DNA of 64,000 nt, from the NCBI GenBank assembly GCA_963675625.1, contig OY776497.1, forward strand, positions 372,001 to 436,000, written 5' to 3'. Of the stretch, positions 53,728-62,178 are shown piece after piece. The notes beneath the pieces were generated by a model that saw only the letters and a list, made by a program, of their open reading frames with translations, did no database searches and was not told the DNA's origin. The DNA is from F22 sp963675625. GTDB taxonomy: Bacteria > Bacteroidota > Bacteroidia > Bacteroidales > Bacteroidaceae. A program made the translations under genes and the position numbers. How positions within the stretch are numbered: the stretch's first letter is position 1; each line of letters opens with the position of its first letter.

Positions 53728-55098
53728 TCACAGTTCATCTATGCTTGCCATAAACCCTTGCTCCGATTCTTTCATTCGAGAAATAAACGTCTCAAAATCA
53801 TTAGCAGATGGAATCCGAAATGGCATGCTCACAAACTTTCCACCATAACCATTAATATTATGTTCATCTGTGTTTATTTTCGGATTATTACAAGGATATA
53901 ACAATGCTGCTACTCCCTTATGCTCTTCTTGTTCAATCTGATCTCCGTTAGCTTTAAGTACATACATATAAGAAAGCATTTGGTGTATATCGTCCCTCCC
54001 TAGTCCATAATCAAGACGTTTGTACTTAGCATCAAGTATAACAGTTGAACTCTCTTGTTGCTTATAAAAGTCTGGATATCTAGGATTCTTTTTCTTCTGA
54101 AACAAATATATTGCATCTGTTTTCGCAATATTGTCAGGATGCTTAAAGTCTTTTTTTATAAGTAAAGTATTCAGATAGGCCTCCCATAGCCAGGCACCGT
54201 CAAACAAAACGCCATAGATATTCTGATCCGTTTTAGGTTGAAACTTGATTTCCTCATAACGCAATATCTTAAGACATAATTGCTGTAAATCATAATATGC
54301 CGTATAGTACGGATGATGCACTGGAGTAAGATTGTCACCAATCACCTGCCTACGTTTAAACTCTGAGTATGTAGGAGTACATAAAAGGATAGTTTGGACA
54401 TCACTGATTGTATCTTTGCTACTGTTCAACAAAGAGTAGCCATAGGCCCTTCTTTGAATAGCAGCAATAGTATGCCTTATCAATTGTGTTATATCATTAT
54501 CATGAGAGTGTTCTCTTGTATGATATGCCACTTCACCTTTAAAAGGATTATTCCTAGAGATATGCCTATTAATATCAATAACTCCATGTACATTCGCATC
54601 GTTGTAATTACGCTGTATGTAAGCTTTATAAAGCCCCTGTGACAGAGCTTTACGTAAAAAAGGCGGGAACAACCAAACGAGCATATCAAATCCCTTTTCA
54701 TTAGAAAACTCACTCGCTAAATCGACAATATTGACATTGAAAACCTTCATCAGCATATAGTGCATAAAGTAATCATCGCTAGCTTCAGAATTTTCAGGAG
54801 AGAAACGAGACATGATACTGCACATACAATCGTCCACGCCAAGAAATCCCATGGCGTTATTTGTTATAAGTTCATATATTTTGTCTTCACCCCTTCTAGA
54901 ATATTTAATAGTATAGATTGGCTTATCTTCTAGTCCATCATCCTGCTTCTCAATGTTTGAAGGCCAAACAAATATATCAGGATATATTTTACTCAATTCC
55001 TGCAAAGTATACCCAGACAATTTTTCTAGCGATTCTTTATCAGTAGAGGAGATTGGATTAGTAGAATTATCCTTAACTTTAAGATAGTTACTCATCAT
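53728..55098 (-). CDS. mcrC: McrC-type nuclease subunit of a type IV restriction system
   Basis: The 456-residue protein has the McrC plan: an N-terminal region for McrB contact and a C-terminal PD-(D/E)xK nuclease with Glu306 (WLWEAYL), Asp343 (YPDF), the catalytic DAKYK (356-360) and a Gln after it (HQML, about 373). All catalytic residues are present. With McrB it cuts DNA that carries modified cytosines. Its start overlaps the McrB gene by 11 bp, so translation is coupled. It is the last gene of a leftward four-gene operon. The downstream 268 bp (53460-53727) contain no recognisable feature. Confidence 0.9.
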   Translation of the reverse strand: MMSNYLKVKDNSTNPISSTDKESLEKLSGYTLQELSKIYPDIFVWPSNIEKQDDGLEDKPIYTIKYSRRGEDKIYELITNNAMGFLGVDDCMCSIMSRFSPENSEASDDYFMHYMLMKVFNVNIVDLASEFSNEKGFDMLVWLFPPFLRKALSQGLYKAYIQRNYNDANVHGVIDINRHISRNNPFKGEVAYHTREHSHDNDITQLIRHTIAAIQRRAYGYSLLNSSKDTISDVQTILLCTPTYSEFKRRQVIGDNLTPVHHPYYTAYYDLQQLCLKILRYEEIKFQPKTDQNIYGVLFDGAWLWEAYLNTLLIKKDFKHPDNIAKTDAIYLFQKKKNPRYPDFYKQQESSTVILDAKYKRLDYGLGRDDIHQMLSYMYVLKANGDQIEQEEHKGVAALLYPCNNPKINTDEHNINGYGGKFVSMPFRIPSANDFETFISRMKESEQGFMASIDEL

Positions 55099-56551
55099 AT
55101 ACAGTCTTTAATTCAGTAAGCAATGTCACTGCGTTTGGCAACCCTCTAAGGTACTCGTGTAATAAAGGCTTCAAATGCAACTGCCAAAGAGCTTCAAAAT
55201 CTGGTTCCTTTTTATCATTACATAAATGTTTTAGATGTGCAAAATACGCAGGACCAATATGATAAGATTCGCCTAATAGCTGAATTGAAGAAATCTTTTT
55301 ATTTAGGTTTCTCAATTTAAACTTAATCTTAGAGATTGACTCCTCAGATAATTGACCTAGTACATCATTATTTAATATATCATCAATACGATCCTCAGCA
55401 GTAACCTCTTTAAATGTAAAACGACGTCGCATTGCAAAGTCCATGCTTTCTACACTTCGATCTATATCATTCATTGTACCAATAACATACACGTTCTCAG
55501 GTACATAAAATCCATCATTAAAAATATCGTCTACAGCAACCAAATTTTGATACTGAGTTTGAATTTTTCCTTTTTGCCCCCTATAACTAGGTTCTATTGA
55601 ATAAAATAGTTCACCAAAAATCTTAGAAATTTCACCACGATTTATCTCATCTATAATAAAAACATAGTTATTCTCTGTGTCTTTAACCGCTTTTGCACAA
55701 AAAGCTTTGAATATACCATCTTGTCTTTTGAAGCCAATAGTATTGTCTTCATTCTGTATTGGACGAAGGCCTTCTACAAAATCTGTGTAATCTGAAGAAG
55801 GGTGAAATTGAACCATTTCAGAATTCAAATCAAATCGCTCCTCTCCTACTATCCCTTTTGCTATTAACTTTGCTAAATATGTTTTTCCAGTTCCTGGTGC
55901 ACCAGATAGAATCATATTCTTGGTTTGCTTCAATAACGTTTTGTAGCTATCTATGTTATATTGTTCCATTCTTCTTTCTATTTGTTGTTTGCTTTCTTTG
56001 ATTCGTTGAGGAAGCTGTTTTTTTCTTTCTTCATACATTTCAAGACAATCTGAAGGAAAAAGACTTAATTTATTTTCTATCTTATAACTAGTCCAGTTAT
56101 TCTTGATAAATTCTAAAACCTTTTTCTTTCTGCAATTTTCGACTCCTGACACTCCTTGACCACCACATTTTGATAAAGATTTTACATCACAAAATTGATT
56201 CCAATCGACCCAATTGACAGGAAACACTGTATTTCGATATTTATCCAACCTGTCGTCATAAAAGTATAAGTGTTTTTCTGGGATCTCACATATACCAAGT
56301 AGTCTCGTTCCTTCATACGCTAACACGATATCTCCTGAATTGAATTTTGAACCAGCAAAGAAGTGATTAAAAGTATTCACCCATCCTTTTGTATTTTCAC
56401 CCAAACATGAAAAATAATTCCAAGGCGAATCAACAGTTAGCAGATATGACATATCTCCCAACTCTTGCCAGCCTTGAGCTACAACATTATTTTGACGCAA
56501 TTCATGATATGTCGCATATTCACAACCTATTCCTATTTGTTTAACGTTCAT
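55088..56551 (-). CDS. mcrB: McrB-type AAA+ GTPase with N-terminal EVE/PUA-like reader
   Basis: The 487-residue protein has an N-terminal domain (about 1-140) whose segment GDIVLAYEGTRLLGICEI resembles EVE/PUA-like modified-base readers. A linker follows, then an AAA+ motor with Walker A GAPGTGKT (about 217-224), Walker B VFIIDEINRGE (about 297-307) and the McrB signature TMNDIDRS (about 359-366), followed by an arginine-rich sensor region FAMRRRF. The reader would select modified DNA and the motor would drive McrC cleavage. I prefer the start at 56551 (MNVKQIGIG), 11 bp after the upstream stop; the ATG at 56581 would overlap that gene. The reader's base specificity cannot be read from sequence. 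Confidence 0.9.
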   Translation of the reverse strand: MNVKQIGIGCEYATYHELRQNNVVAQGWQELGDMSYLLTVDSPWNYFSCLGENTKGWVNTFNHFFAGSKFNSGDIVLAYEGTRLLGICEIPEKHLYFYDDRLDKYRNTVFPVNWVDWNQFCDVKSLSKCGGQGVSGVENCRKKKVLEFIKNNWTSYKIENKLSLFPSDCLEMYEERKKQLPQRIKESKQQIERRMEQYNIDSYKTLLKQTKNMILSGAPGTGKTYLAKLIAKGIVGEERFDLNSEMVQFHPSSDYTDFVEGLRPIQNEDNTIGFKRQDGIFKAFCAKAVKDTENNYVFIIDEINRGEISKIFGELFYSIEPSYRGQKGKIQTQYQNLVAVDDIFNDGFYVPENVYVIGTMNDIDRSVESMDFAMRRRFTFKEVTAEDRIDDILNNDVLGQLSEESISKIKFKLRNLNKKISSIQLLGESYHIGPAYFAHLKHLCNDKKEPDFEALWQLHLKPLLHEYLRGLPNAVTLLTELKTVYDE

Positions 56552-56562
56552 AGCAAAGTAAA

Positions 56563-56886
56563 TTATTTGACCCTTACCCATTCTTGATTATACCCATCTG
56601 TATCAAAAATTGTTTTACTGGGCACTCGCTTAGGTTTGCCATTACTATCTAAACTCTTCTGAGCACATTGAGAGTGTTCGCTTATATACTTTGCTATCAA
56701 GCCATTTACAATTCCAAATGGTCCCTTTTTATCTTTGACTTCAGACAAGCCCTCAATATATTCTTTCTGGCAACTATGCGTAAATTCAAAAAGAAACTGA
56801 TGACTATCAAAAGTTTTTCCTAGAGGGAACTTCCGAATAATATTCTCCATATTTACTTTAAGTGCATTTTCTAAACTTGTATTCAT
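56563..56886 (-). CDS. Small protein of unknown function in the McrBC operon
   Basis: The 107-residue protein is predominantly helical (NALKVNMENIIRKF; SHQFLFEFTHSCQKEYIEGL; FGIVNGLIAKYISEH) with a basic C-terminal tail (KPKRVPSK). It has no membrane segment and no recognised motif. It begins 11 bp after the MPG-like gene and ends 11 bp before the preferred McrB start, so it is a tightly packed operon member. It may be a small DNA-binding or assembly factor of the system, but this is only position-based. Close operon packing argues that it is a genuine gene. Confidence 0.65.
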   Translation of the reverse strand: MNTSLENALKVNMENIIRKFPLGKTFDSHQFLFEFTHSCQKEYIEGLSEVKDKKGPFGIVNGLIAKYISEHSQCAQKSLDSNGKPKRVPSKTIFDTDGYNQEWVRVK

Positions 56887-56897
56887 TGTCTATTTTT

Positions 56898-57668
56898 TTA
56901 GATATTAGTTTGATCTTGAATTATATTCCCTTTGTTGAAGCTCCAAGGACGAATATCTGGAGATTCTTTTTTTTTCTTTAGTTCACTATCGTACTCAAAC
57001 ACATTGATACGTGGCTCACCTTTAAGCTCTCTAATCTCACCTTTAGCTTCATCTATCCATTGTATAGTAAGTTTAGGGCTTCCCATGATACCAATATCAA
57101 AAGAAAGCTCATCATATATATGAGTTGGATAAATATCAACTGTTGATTTTTCATTCTCATCTACCTTATATTCACGAATTAAAATTGATGCTCTGAATCT
57201 ATCAGATTCAGAATTATCTTCGAAAGTAATATCAATACCACATTGGTGCATATGTAAAGAGCCTACAGGGAAACGCTTTAGACGCCATTTATCTTTATAA
57301 GTCAATGATTTTCCTTTCTTTTTATATACTGAATCTGGTATATGGTACATGGTGTAATCAGTGATTCTGTTCTCTATTTCATTGTCTTTTCCATTACATT
57401 CATGGTAATAGAATTCGATAGTAACTAAATATATTTTCTTATCTATTTCCACTCCATTATCATTACCAGTTACATGAATGTAACCACCAAAGAGAAATTG
57501 GTTAGCTAAAGGCAACATTGATTTAGTTATTTCTTTGGTACATTCGCTTATGTACACCACTTTATCGTCTTTTTTATCACGTTCTCTATTAGTCAGCGAG
57601 TTATTTACCTCAGCATGAAACTGTATAATTGCCTCTTTCAGAGAACCATATAGTTGATTTTTGACCAT
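56898..57668 (-). CDS. Protein with AAG/MPG-type DNA glycosylase-like motifs
   Basis: The 256-residue protein has no family I can name with certainty. By eye, residues 55-166 follow the alkyladenine DNA glycosylase (AAG/MPG) order. FLFGGYI (58-64) stands for the LLG start. VTIEFYYHE (82-90) stands for the VETEAY segment, with Glu85 at the catalytic position and Tyr87 after it. DYTMYH (104-109) stands for the D..SH turn. GSLHMHQCGIDITFE (136-150) stands for GxLYVYxxYG, and ASILIRE (160-166) for VLLRA. AAG enzymes remove alkylated or deaminated purines. It is the first gene of the operon with McrB and McrC. A TATCTTTG box lies at 57732-57739. The fold call is an inference by eye. Confidence 0.5.
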   Translation of the reverse strand: MVKNQLYGSLKEAIIQFHAEVNNSLTNRERDKKDDKVVYISECTKEITKSMLPLANQFLFGGYIHVTGNDNGVEIDKKIYLVTIEFYYHECNGKDNEIENRITDYTMYHIPDSVYKKKGKSLTYKDKWRLKRFPVGSLHMHQCGIDITFEDNSESDRFRASILIREYKVDENEKSTVDIYPTHIYDELSFDIGIMGSPKLTIQWIDEAKGEIRELKGEPRINVFEYDSELKKKKESPDIRPWSFNKGNIIQDQTNI

Positions 57669-57731
57669 CAGATTAATGAATTTAGATTAAAGAGTAAGCA
57701 AGCGTATGTCTCTCGTACGTTTACTCCACCC

Positions 57732-57789
57732 AAAGATAACACTTTTTCTTAATCATAAGGTGTTTTCGTTTTTTTATTGCTATATTTGA
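57732..57789. promoter_or_regulatory. Divergent promoter region of the defence island
   Basis: TATCTTTG on minus (57732-57739) serves the McrBC-side operon. TATATTTG on plus (57782-57789) serves the UDG-like/HNH/RES operon. The two start regions are about 50 bp apart in a 153-bp gap, so one regulator could control both. Confidence 0.7.
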
Positions 57790-57821
57790 ATATCTTAAAA
57801 TAAAAAAACCAACGAACAGAC

Positions 57822-58634
57822 ATGAAAAAAGAAATCTCTGCTCCTCTTTTTGAAGATATGCTTAACACAACTGATAAATCTATCCAACACTTTGGAAGTG
57901 GAAATCCTTACTCTCCCAAGATTGCCTTTATTGGGCAAGAGGCAGCTATTGATATGACTAAAGAAAAGGAACAATACGATCGAGAAATTGGTTATAACCG
58001 TCAACAATGGCAGAGAGTTTTTGACAATAGTCTATTACCAGTGAATCCATCTAAAGAATATAGTCCACTATTTCCCTATAAAGAAGTAAATGAAGGCAAA
58101 GGGCAATTCCATAAAATATTTCATAAAAAAAAGCCTAACAATGGCACAAGCTCTACATGGTATTATTACCAAAAAATCTACAATCTCATACTCAGACATG
58201 GGAAGGAAGAAAAATATATTGACTTATTTAAGCATAGCTTTCTCACTGACTTGAGTACAATATCGGCGAGAAAGCACAGTAAAGCAGCTAAAGATAAACG
58301 TTTAATTAGTGTACGCGAACGTACTCTTATGTTTGAACATGATTTTTGGAAGTCCATCCCAATCATTATTCTTGCTACAGGGCACATGCCTAAAGAGGTT
58401 GAATTCAACATTGAAGATGTATTTGGTGTAGACTACCAACACAATGCTTTGGCAGAAAACCCAAAATCTGGATGGTGCAATGTACATTATGGAAAGAATA
58501 GATCATGTGTCCTATTTCACACACATCAAATAACAGCTAGGTATTCTAAGCAGAGGTTATATGATATTATCAAAAGTGAGATAGAAATGTATAGTAAAGA
58601 GAATGCCCTTTGTTTAGATATTACTGAATCATAA
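57822..58634 (+). CDS. Protein with uracil-DNA-glycosylase-superfamily-like motifs
   Basis: The 270-residue protein is not a known UDG, but its order of motifs suggests the superfamily fold. KIAFIGQEAAID (33-44) resembles the first-strand motif (V-G-E-x-P-G type). SFLTDLSTISARKH (139-152) resembles the central TNxVK segment. PIIILATG (180-187) resembles the strand before the recognition loop. LFHTHQ (231-236) occupies the place of the C-terminal HPS motif. The normal Asp/Asn of UDG motif A is not obvious, so chemistry is uncertain. It leads an operon with an HNH nuclease and a RES protein, opposite McrBC. Known phage-defence glycosylases such as Brig1 use this fold, which is the reason for interest. 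Fold assignment is an inference. Confidence 0.5.
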   Translation: MKKEISAPLFEDMLNTTDKSIQHFGSGNPYSPKIAFIGQEAAIDMTKEKEQYDREIGYNRQQWQRVFDNSLLPVNPSKEYSPLFPYKEVNEGKGQFHKIFHKKKPNNGTSSTWYYYQKIYNLILRHGKEEKYIDLFKHSFLTDLSTISARKHSKAAKDKRLISVRERTLMFEHDFWKSIPIIILATGHMPKEVEFNIEDVFGVDYQHNALAENPKSGWCNVHYGKNRSCVLFHTHQITARYSKQRLYDIIKSEIEMYSKENALCLDITES

Positions 58635-58647
58635 CATAAAAATAATT

Positions 58648-59442
58648 ATGCTACAACGACCCATTTCAAAAAAAACTAAAAGACAACTTATTCTTTTTCG
58701 CAAAGATATAGTTGAAAACTTAGAAACATTCGAAAAATACCTAAAGGATAGCTCTTCTAATGATTATGAGGATTTAATAGGCCTAATTCGGAGAGGTAAA
58801 GTATTCATTGGCTACAAAGTCAAGGGAGAATATCATTTTGCACCTAGTAGATGGTGTGGATACTACAGAAACAGACTGAACTTACACGACAAGAATCGTG
58901 GAGATGGAAAAGAGACAACGCCCATAATAGATAAAATTCTTCACAAACATTACACTAATGCAGAAGAAGACGAAGAAGATTTGGATGTATACGATATCCT
59001 TGAAAAAAAGTACCTAAACTTCTGTAATAAACTAGGTATAACCCCATGTAATAACATTCGTAAATATTGGAAATTCGATTTAGATAACGCTAAAGACAGA
59101 AACTACAGCGAAGGAGCTAGAACACTAAAAATACATAACTCTTACGATCGAAATCCCCAATTAATACAAGCTGCTAAAGAACAAGCAAAAAAGGTAAACA
59201 ATGGTAGATTGGTCTGCGAAATATGTGGGTTTGATTTCTTTGATACTTATGGTGAAATTGGGGCTGAATTTATTGAAGGGCACCATATTGTTCCATTATC
59301 TAAAATTGGAAAGAAATACGAGGCTACAGTGGCTGATATCGCTTTGGTATGTGCTAATTGTCATAGGATGTTGCATAGAGGAGAAGAAAGGACTGTAGAA
59401 GATTTAAAGGATAGATTAACAACCAAAAGAGACTTATTATGA
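58648..59442 (+). CDS. HNH endonuclease of the McrA-like type
   Basis: The 264-residue protein has an N-terminal region (about 1-150) with the pattern FAPSRWCGYYRN and a C-terminal HNH nuclease. That domain reads CEICGF (Cys190, Cys193), the double His IEGHHIVPLS (His212/213) and LVCANCHRMLHR (Cys235, Cys238, His239). The same layout, with a reader in front of a zinc-held HNH domain, is typical of McrA-type enzymes that cut methylated or otherwise modified DNA. The N-terminal domain probably supplies recognition. The gene lies 13 bp after the UDG-like gene and overlaps the RES gene by 4 bp (ATGA), so the three are coupled. All HNH residues are present. Confidence 0.85.
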   Translation: MLQRPISKKTKRQLILFRKDIVENLETFEKYLKDSSSNDYEDLIGLIRRGKVFIGYKVKGEYHFAPSRWCGYYRNRLNLHDKNRGDGKETTPIIDKILHKHYTNAEEDEEDLDVYDILEKKYLNFCNKLGITPCNNIRKYWKFDLDNAKDRNYSEGARTLKIHNSYDRNPQLIQAAKEQAKKVNNGRLVCEICGFDFFDTYGEIGAEFIEGHHIVPLSKIGKKYEATVADIALVCANCHRMLHRGEERTVEDLKDRLTTKRDLL

Positions 59443-60344
59443 TAACATCATCAGACGCATTGAAAAGAGTTAAGTCCATATCAAATCAAGAAAATATTGG
59501 ACATGAGCTAAATAAAATATATAGCAATTTTAAGTTTCACGAGGGTAATATCTTTAAGTTAAGCATATGCAAAAATAACTGGTTTATTAGAGCTAGAATT
59601 AAAGAGGTTGATAAGAGTCAAATAGATAACTTATCGACAGATTTACTATTCAGACAAGTAAATGAGATAAGCTACAAACCAGAATCAAAGGTTAGCTCCT
59701 ACGGAAGATGTAACATCCCTCAAAATTCAATATTCTACGCTACATCTATACCTAATGAAAAAGCCATGACTGACAAAGACGATTTATATAAATATTTGGC
59801 AACCCCTATTTTTGAGACGATAAAAAGGGACAACAACAAAGTACATATTGTCACATTTTCTGTATGGGAAAATACAGAACGTATAGAATGCTTAAATATA
59901 CCAGCTAAGCCTGGACTATACTTTAACGAAAACAACTGGTATAGACAACATATCAATCAGTTCGTTAAAACCTTTTCTTCAATGGGATATCCAAGTGCGT
60001 ATGAAGATCCATTTATACAATACTTAGCTTCTGAAATAGCACGTCCCGTGGATGATACTACAGGGTATCACGTCACAGGGCATTTCGTCGAATACATGTT
60101 AAGAAAACACGATTTCTTCGATGGAATTTTATACTTAAGTTCCAAAATGAGTGGAAGTACGCCCAATATTGCTCTACGTCCAGATTCTGTAGATAAAAAG
60201 CTTAAACTTGTAGATATTGAAGTCAGACTCCTTCTAATCGACAAAAAGGATGACATCACACTGATACCTGCTTTTCGGGGTACAGTTGACGATACTTCTA
60301 CAGGTACAATTTCGTATCATGAATATGATCATGGACTAGAATAG
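59439..60344 (+). CDS. RES-domain protein (putative NAD+-degrading toxin/effector)
   Basis: The 301-residue protein shows the RES-domain pattern: FIRAR (Arg51/Arg53), GRCNIPQNSIFYATS (89-103, the GR-N and Tyr positions), a candidate Glu125, and late motifs YHVTGHFVEYML (210-221) and FDGILYLSS (227-235) followed by PNIAL. RES proteins such as MbcT and the Xre-RES toxins hydrolyse or phosphorolyse NAD+. No Xre-type antitoxin gene is nearby. Its start overlaps the HNH gene by 4 bp. In this island it could act as an abortive-infection effector triggered by the partner genes. The first 45 residues are extra relative to minimal RES domains. The family call is by eye but consistent across motifs. 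Confidence 0.65.
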   Translation: MITSSDALKRVKSISNQENIGHELNKIYSNFKFHEGNIFKLSICKNNWFIRARIKEVDKSQIDNLSTDLLFRQVNEISYKPESKVSSYGRCNIPQNSIFYATSIPNEKAMTDKDDLYKYLATPIFETIKRDNNKVHIVTFSVWENTERIECLNIPAKPGLYFNENNWYRQHINQFVKTFSSMGYPSAYEDPFIQYLASEIARPVDDTTGYHVTGHFVEYMLRKHDFFDGILYLSSKMSGSTPNIALRPDSVDKKLKLVDIEVRLLLIDKKDDITLIPAFRGTVDDTSTGTISYHEYDHGLE

Positions 60345-61752
60345 GATCTTATATAGACAATTCAAATTTATGAGTCAAATCTTCATACCAACTACCCCGC
60401 GACTATGAGCCACGGGGTAGTATAATTTCTGCCCAGATTTTTTATCTACAAAAACAGACTGTTTGGGCTTAATCCATACATTACGACTATTTATCTTTTT
60501 CATAACTTAAGTGCAGTCTAATTAAACAACAACCTCTTCAGCCACCTCTTCCGTCCCCCAACCATATACATCCCTGCTGGCGGAGGCGGCACAGGCGGAT
60601 TCCCATCGGGGGTTACATGCAGAAGTCCCAGTTTCTCTAGCCAGCAATGGCACGTGTCAACTCGTCACGCAATAATCGGCAATCATGCTCATCAAAATCT
60701 GTGCAGATTTTTGCACACTCACAGAGCTCAAAAAACCATGCTGAAAAAGCCCCAAATCAATCACAAGTACAATATCCCCCACTACTACTTTCCCACCCCA
60801 AGACACCACAAAATTCCGCAAAAAAAACGAGTAATCGAAAAAATCCCCAATAAATTTTATCGCTTTTGGAGAAGATTTGCAAGAAAAAAAATAACGTGCG
60901 ATTTTTATCAAAAACTACAAACATACAGTACAAATCTTCGACGAATCACTTCACTTTTCCGTATTTTTGTACAAGCGCTTGCAACCCAAAACGCAAGCGC
61001 TTGCAAAACGCTAATCATCCCAATGTCTAGCAAATCGCAAGCGCTTGCGTTTTTTCAATAGATAACGAACCATTTTAAGGAAAAGATTATGATGAACTCA
61101 AACTTTAGGAAGTCCACAATCAGAGCATCGTGTATGATGATGGTCTTGAAATCGACGTGGACCGTCGCCTCAACCGCTCTACCAGTTATGTACATGCTGG
61201 CATACTCAAACTCGTCAAAATGGAGATATTCACCCTCTTTCTGATGAAAAAGTACCACATTTTGACCGTGCAGAGCATCCATGATGGCTACATCGTGTCG
61301 TGCGTCAGACTCATTCGAACATTAGTCAGATTCCCGATATACAGGGTGTTTTGCCCACTTTTCATTGCTGAGAGTACCATCTGGACATCCTCAATAAAAA
61401 AGCCAACATGGCCCTTATATTTGTCCCTCCAACCTACACCAAGGTTTTCAAGCTTTTTCGCTCGAAATCCTTTAGACAAAGGCATATTGACTATAATAGA
61501 AAGGATGTAGTCGCCCACCGACAGCGAGTAAAGCATCGTGCCAGAAGAGCCATGCTGTACACATGTCGAAGAAAGCCAATATACGATAAACAGGGGGATT
61601 AGCCCGATTTGAGTAGGTAAACTAGGGTGCGCAAACGTACAAAGTGATACAAATTGTACAAAATGTACCCATTTGTAGCAAATAGCCGTTTTACTGCTTT
61701 TAGCACAAACTGGCACAATCTTCACCAGATAGAGATATAGATAGAGATAACT
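60345..61752. other. Gene-poor, probably degenerate 1.4-kb region
   Basis: No convincing gene was found. A hairpin ACTACCCCG/CGGGGTAGT (60391-60421) ends the island transcript loosely, without a strong T-run. On the minus strand, 60530-60655 reads as a short open stretch ending PPVPPPPAGMYMVGG, interrupted upstream by stops, which may be a gene remnant. Three phased palindromes lie at 60972-61049. From 61055 to 61785, open stretches exist on both strands, but none resembles a known protein or has a promoter. The base composition jumps from AT-rich to GC-richer after about 61.1 kb. It looks like a junction or decayed mobile DNA. Confidence 0.55.
60972..61049. repeat. Three phased GCAAGCGCTTGC-type palindromes
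   Basis: CAAGCGCTTG (60972-60981), GCAAGCGCTTGC (60993-61004) and CGCAAGCGCTTGCG (61036-61049) share one core. Their centres are about 22 and 44 bp apart, close to whole numbers of helical turns. The motif fits the TGnAAnCGnTnnCA pattern of LacI/GalR-family operators. Confidence 0.8.
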
Positions 61753-62178
61753 ATGCAGTTCTATATACAAACCTGCCCTCCCCACCTAATACCTAGGGTT
61801 AGGGGTGGGGAGGGGTTTTTGAAACAAAAAAAACAGAAAAAACAGAGAAAAATGGTCCATTTATCCACTCCGCTTCCCCACAGTGAGGGAGCGTTGCTGA
61901 CTAGTCAACCCTATGATAACCCATTGGGACTAGTCCAAGTACACCACATGCCCCACCACAACAATCGGCCATGTGGACCGCTCAATCTCATCCTGCAGCA
62001 TCTACTCAACATGCTGCGGTGCTACATTCTCGCCCTCATCCACAAGCAGACACCATCCAGTTTCGTGTTCACAAAACCATTCGACATCCCCCAGCAACCG
62101 TGTTGGTGGCCTCAAGCATACAACCACAGGACTCCATATCGCCAGCAAAACTATACACGACGTACGCAATCCAAAACC

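Noticed and set aside
57822..58634. Calling this an ordinary uracil-DNA glycosylase
   Set aside because: The catalytic motif of true UDGs (for example GQDPYHGPGQAHG in the ung gene at 43128) is missing; only fold-level resemblance is claimed.
61288..61785. 165-codon open frame on the minus strand in the gene-poor region
   Set aside because: Low-complexity start (repeated Leu-Tyr), no recognisable family, no promoter box and an immediate stop after weak similarity to nothing known; kept only as part of the degenerate region.
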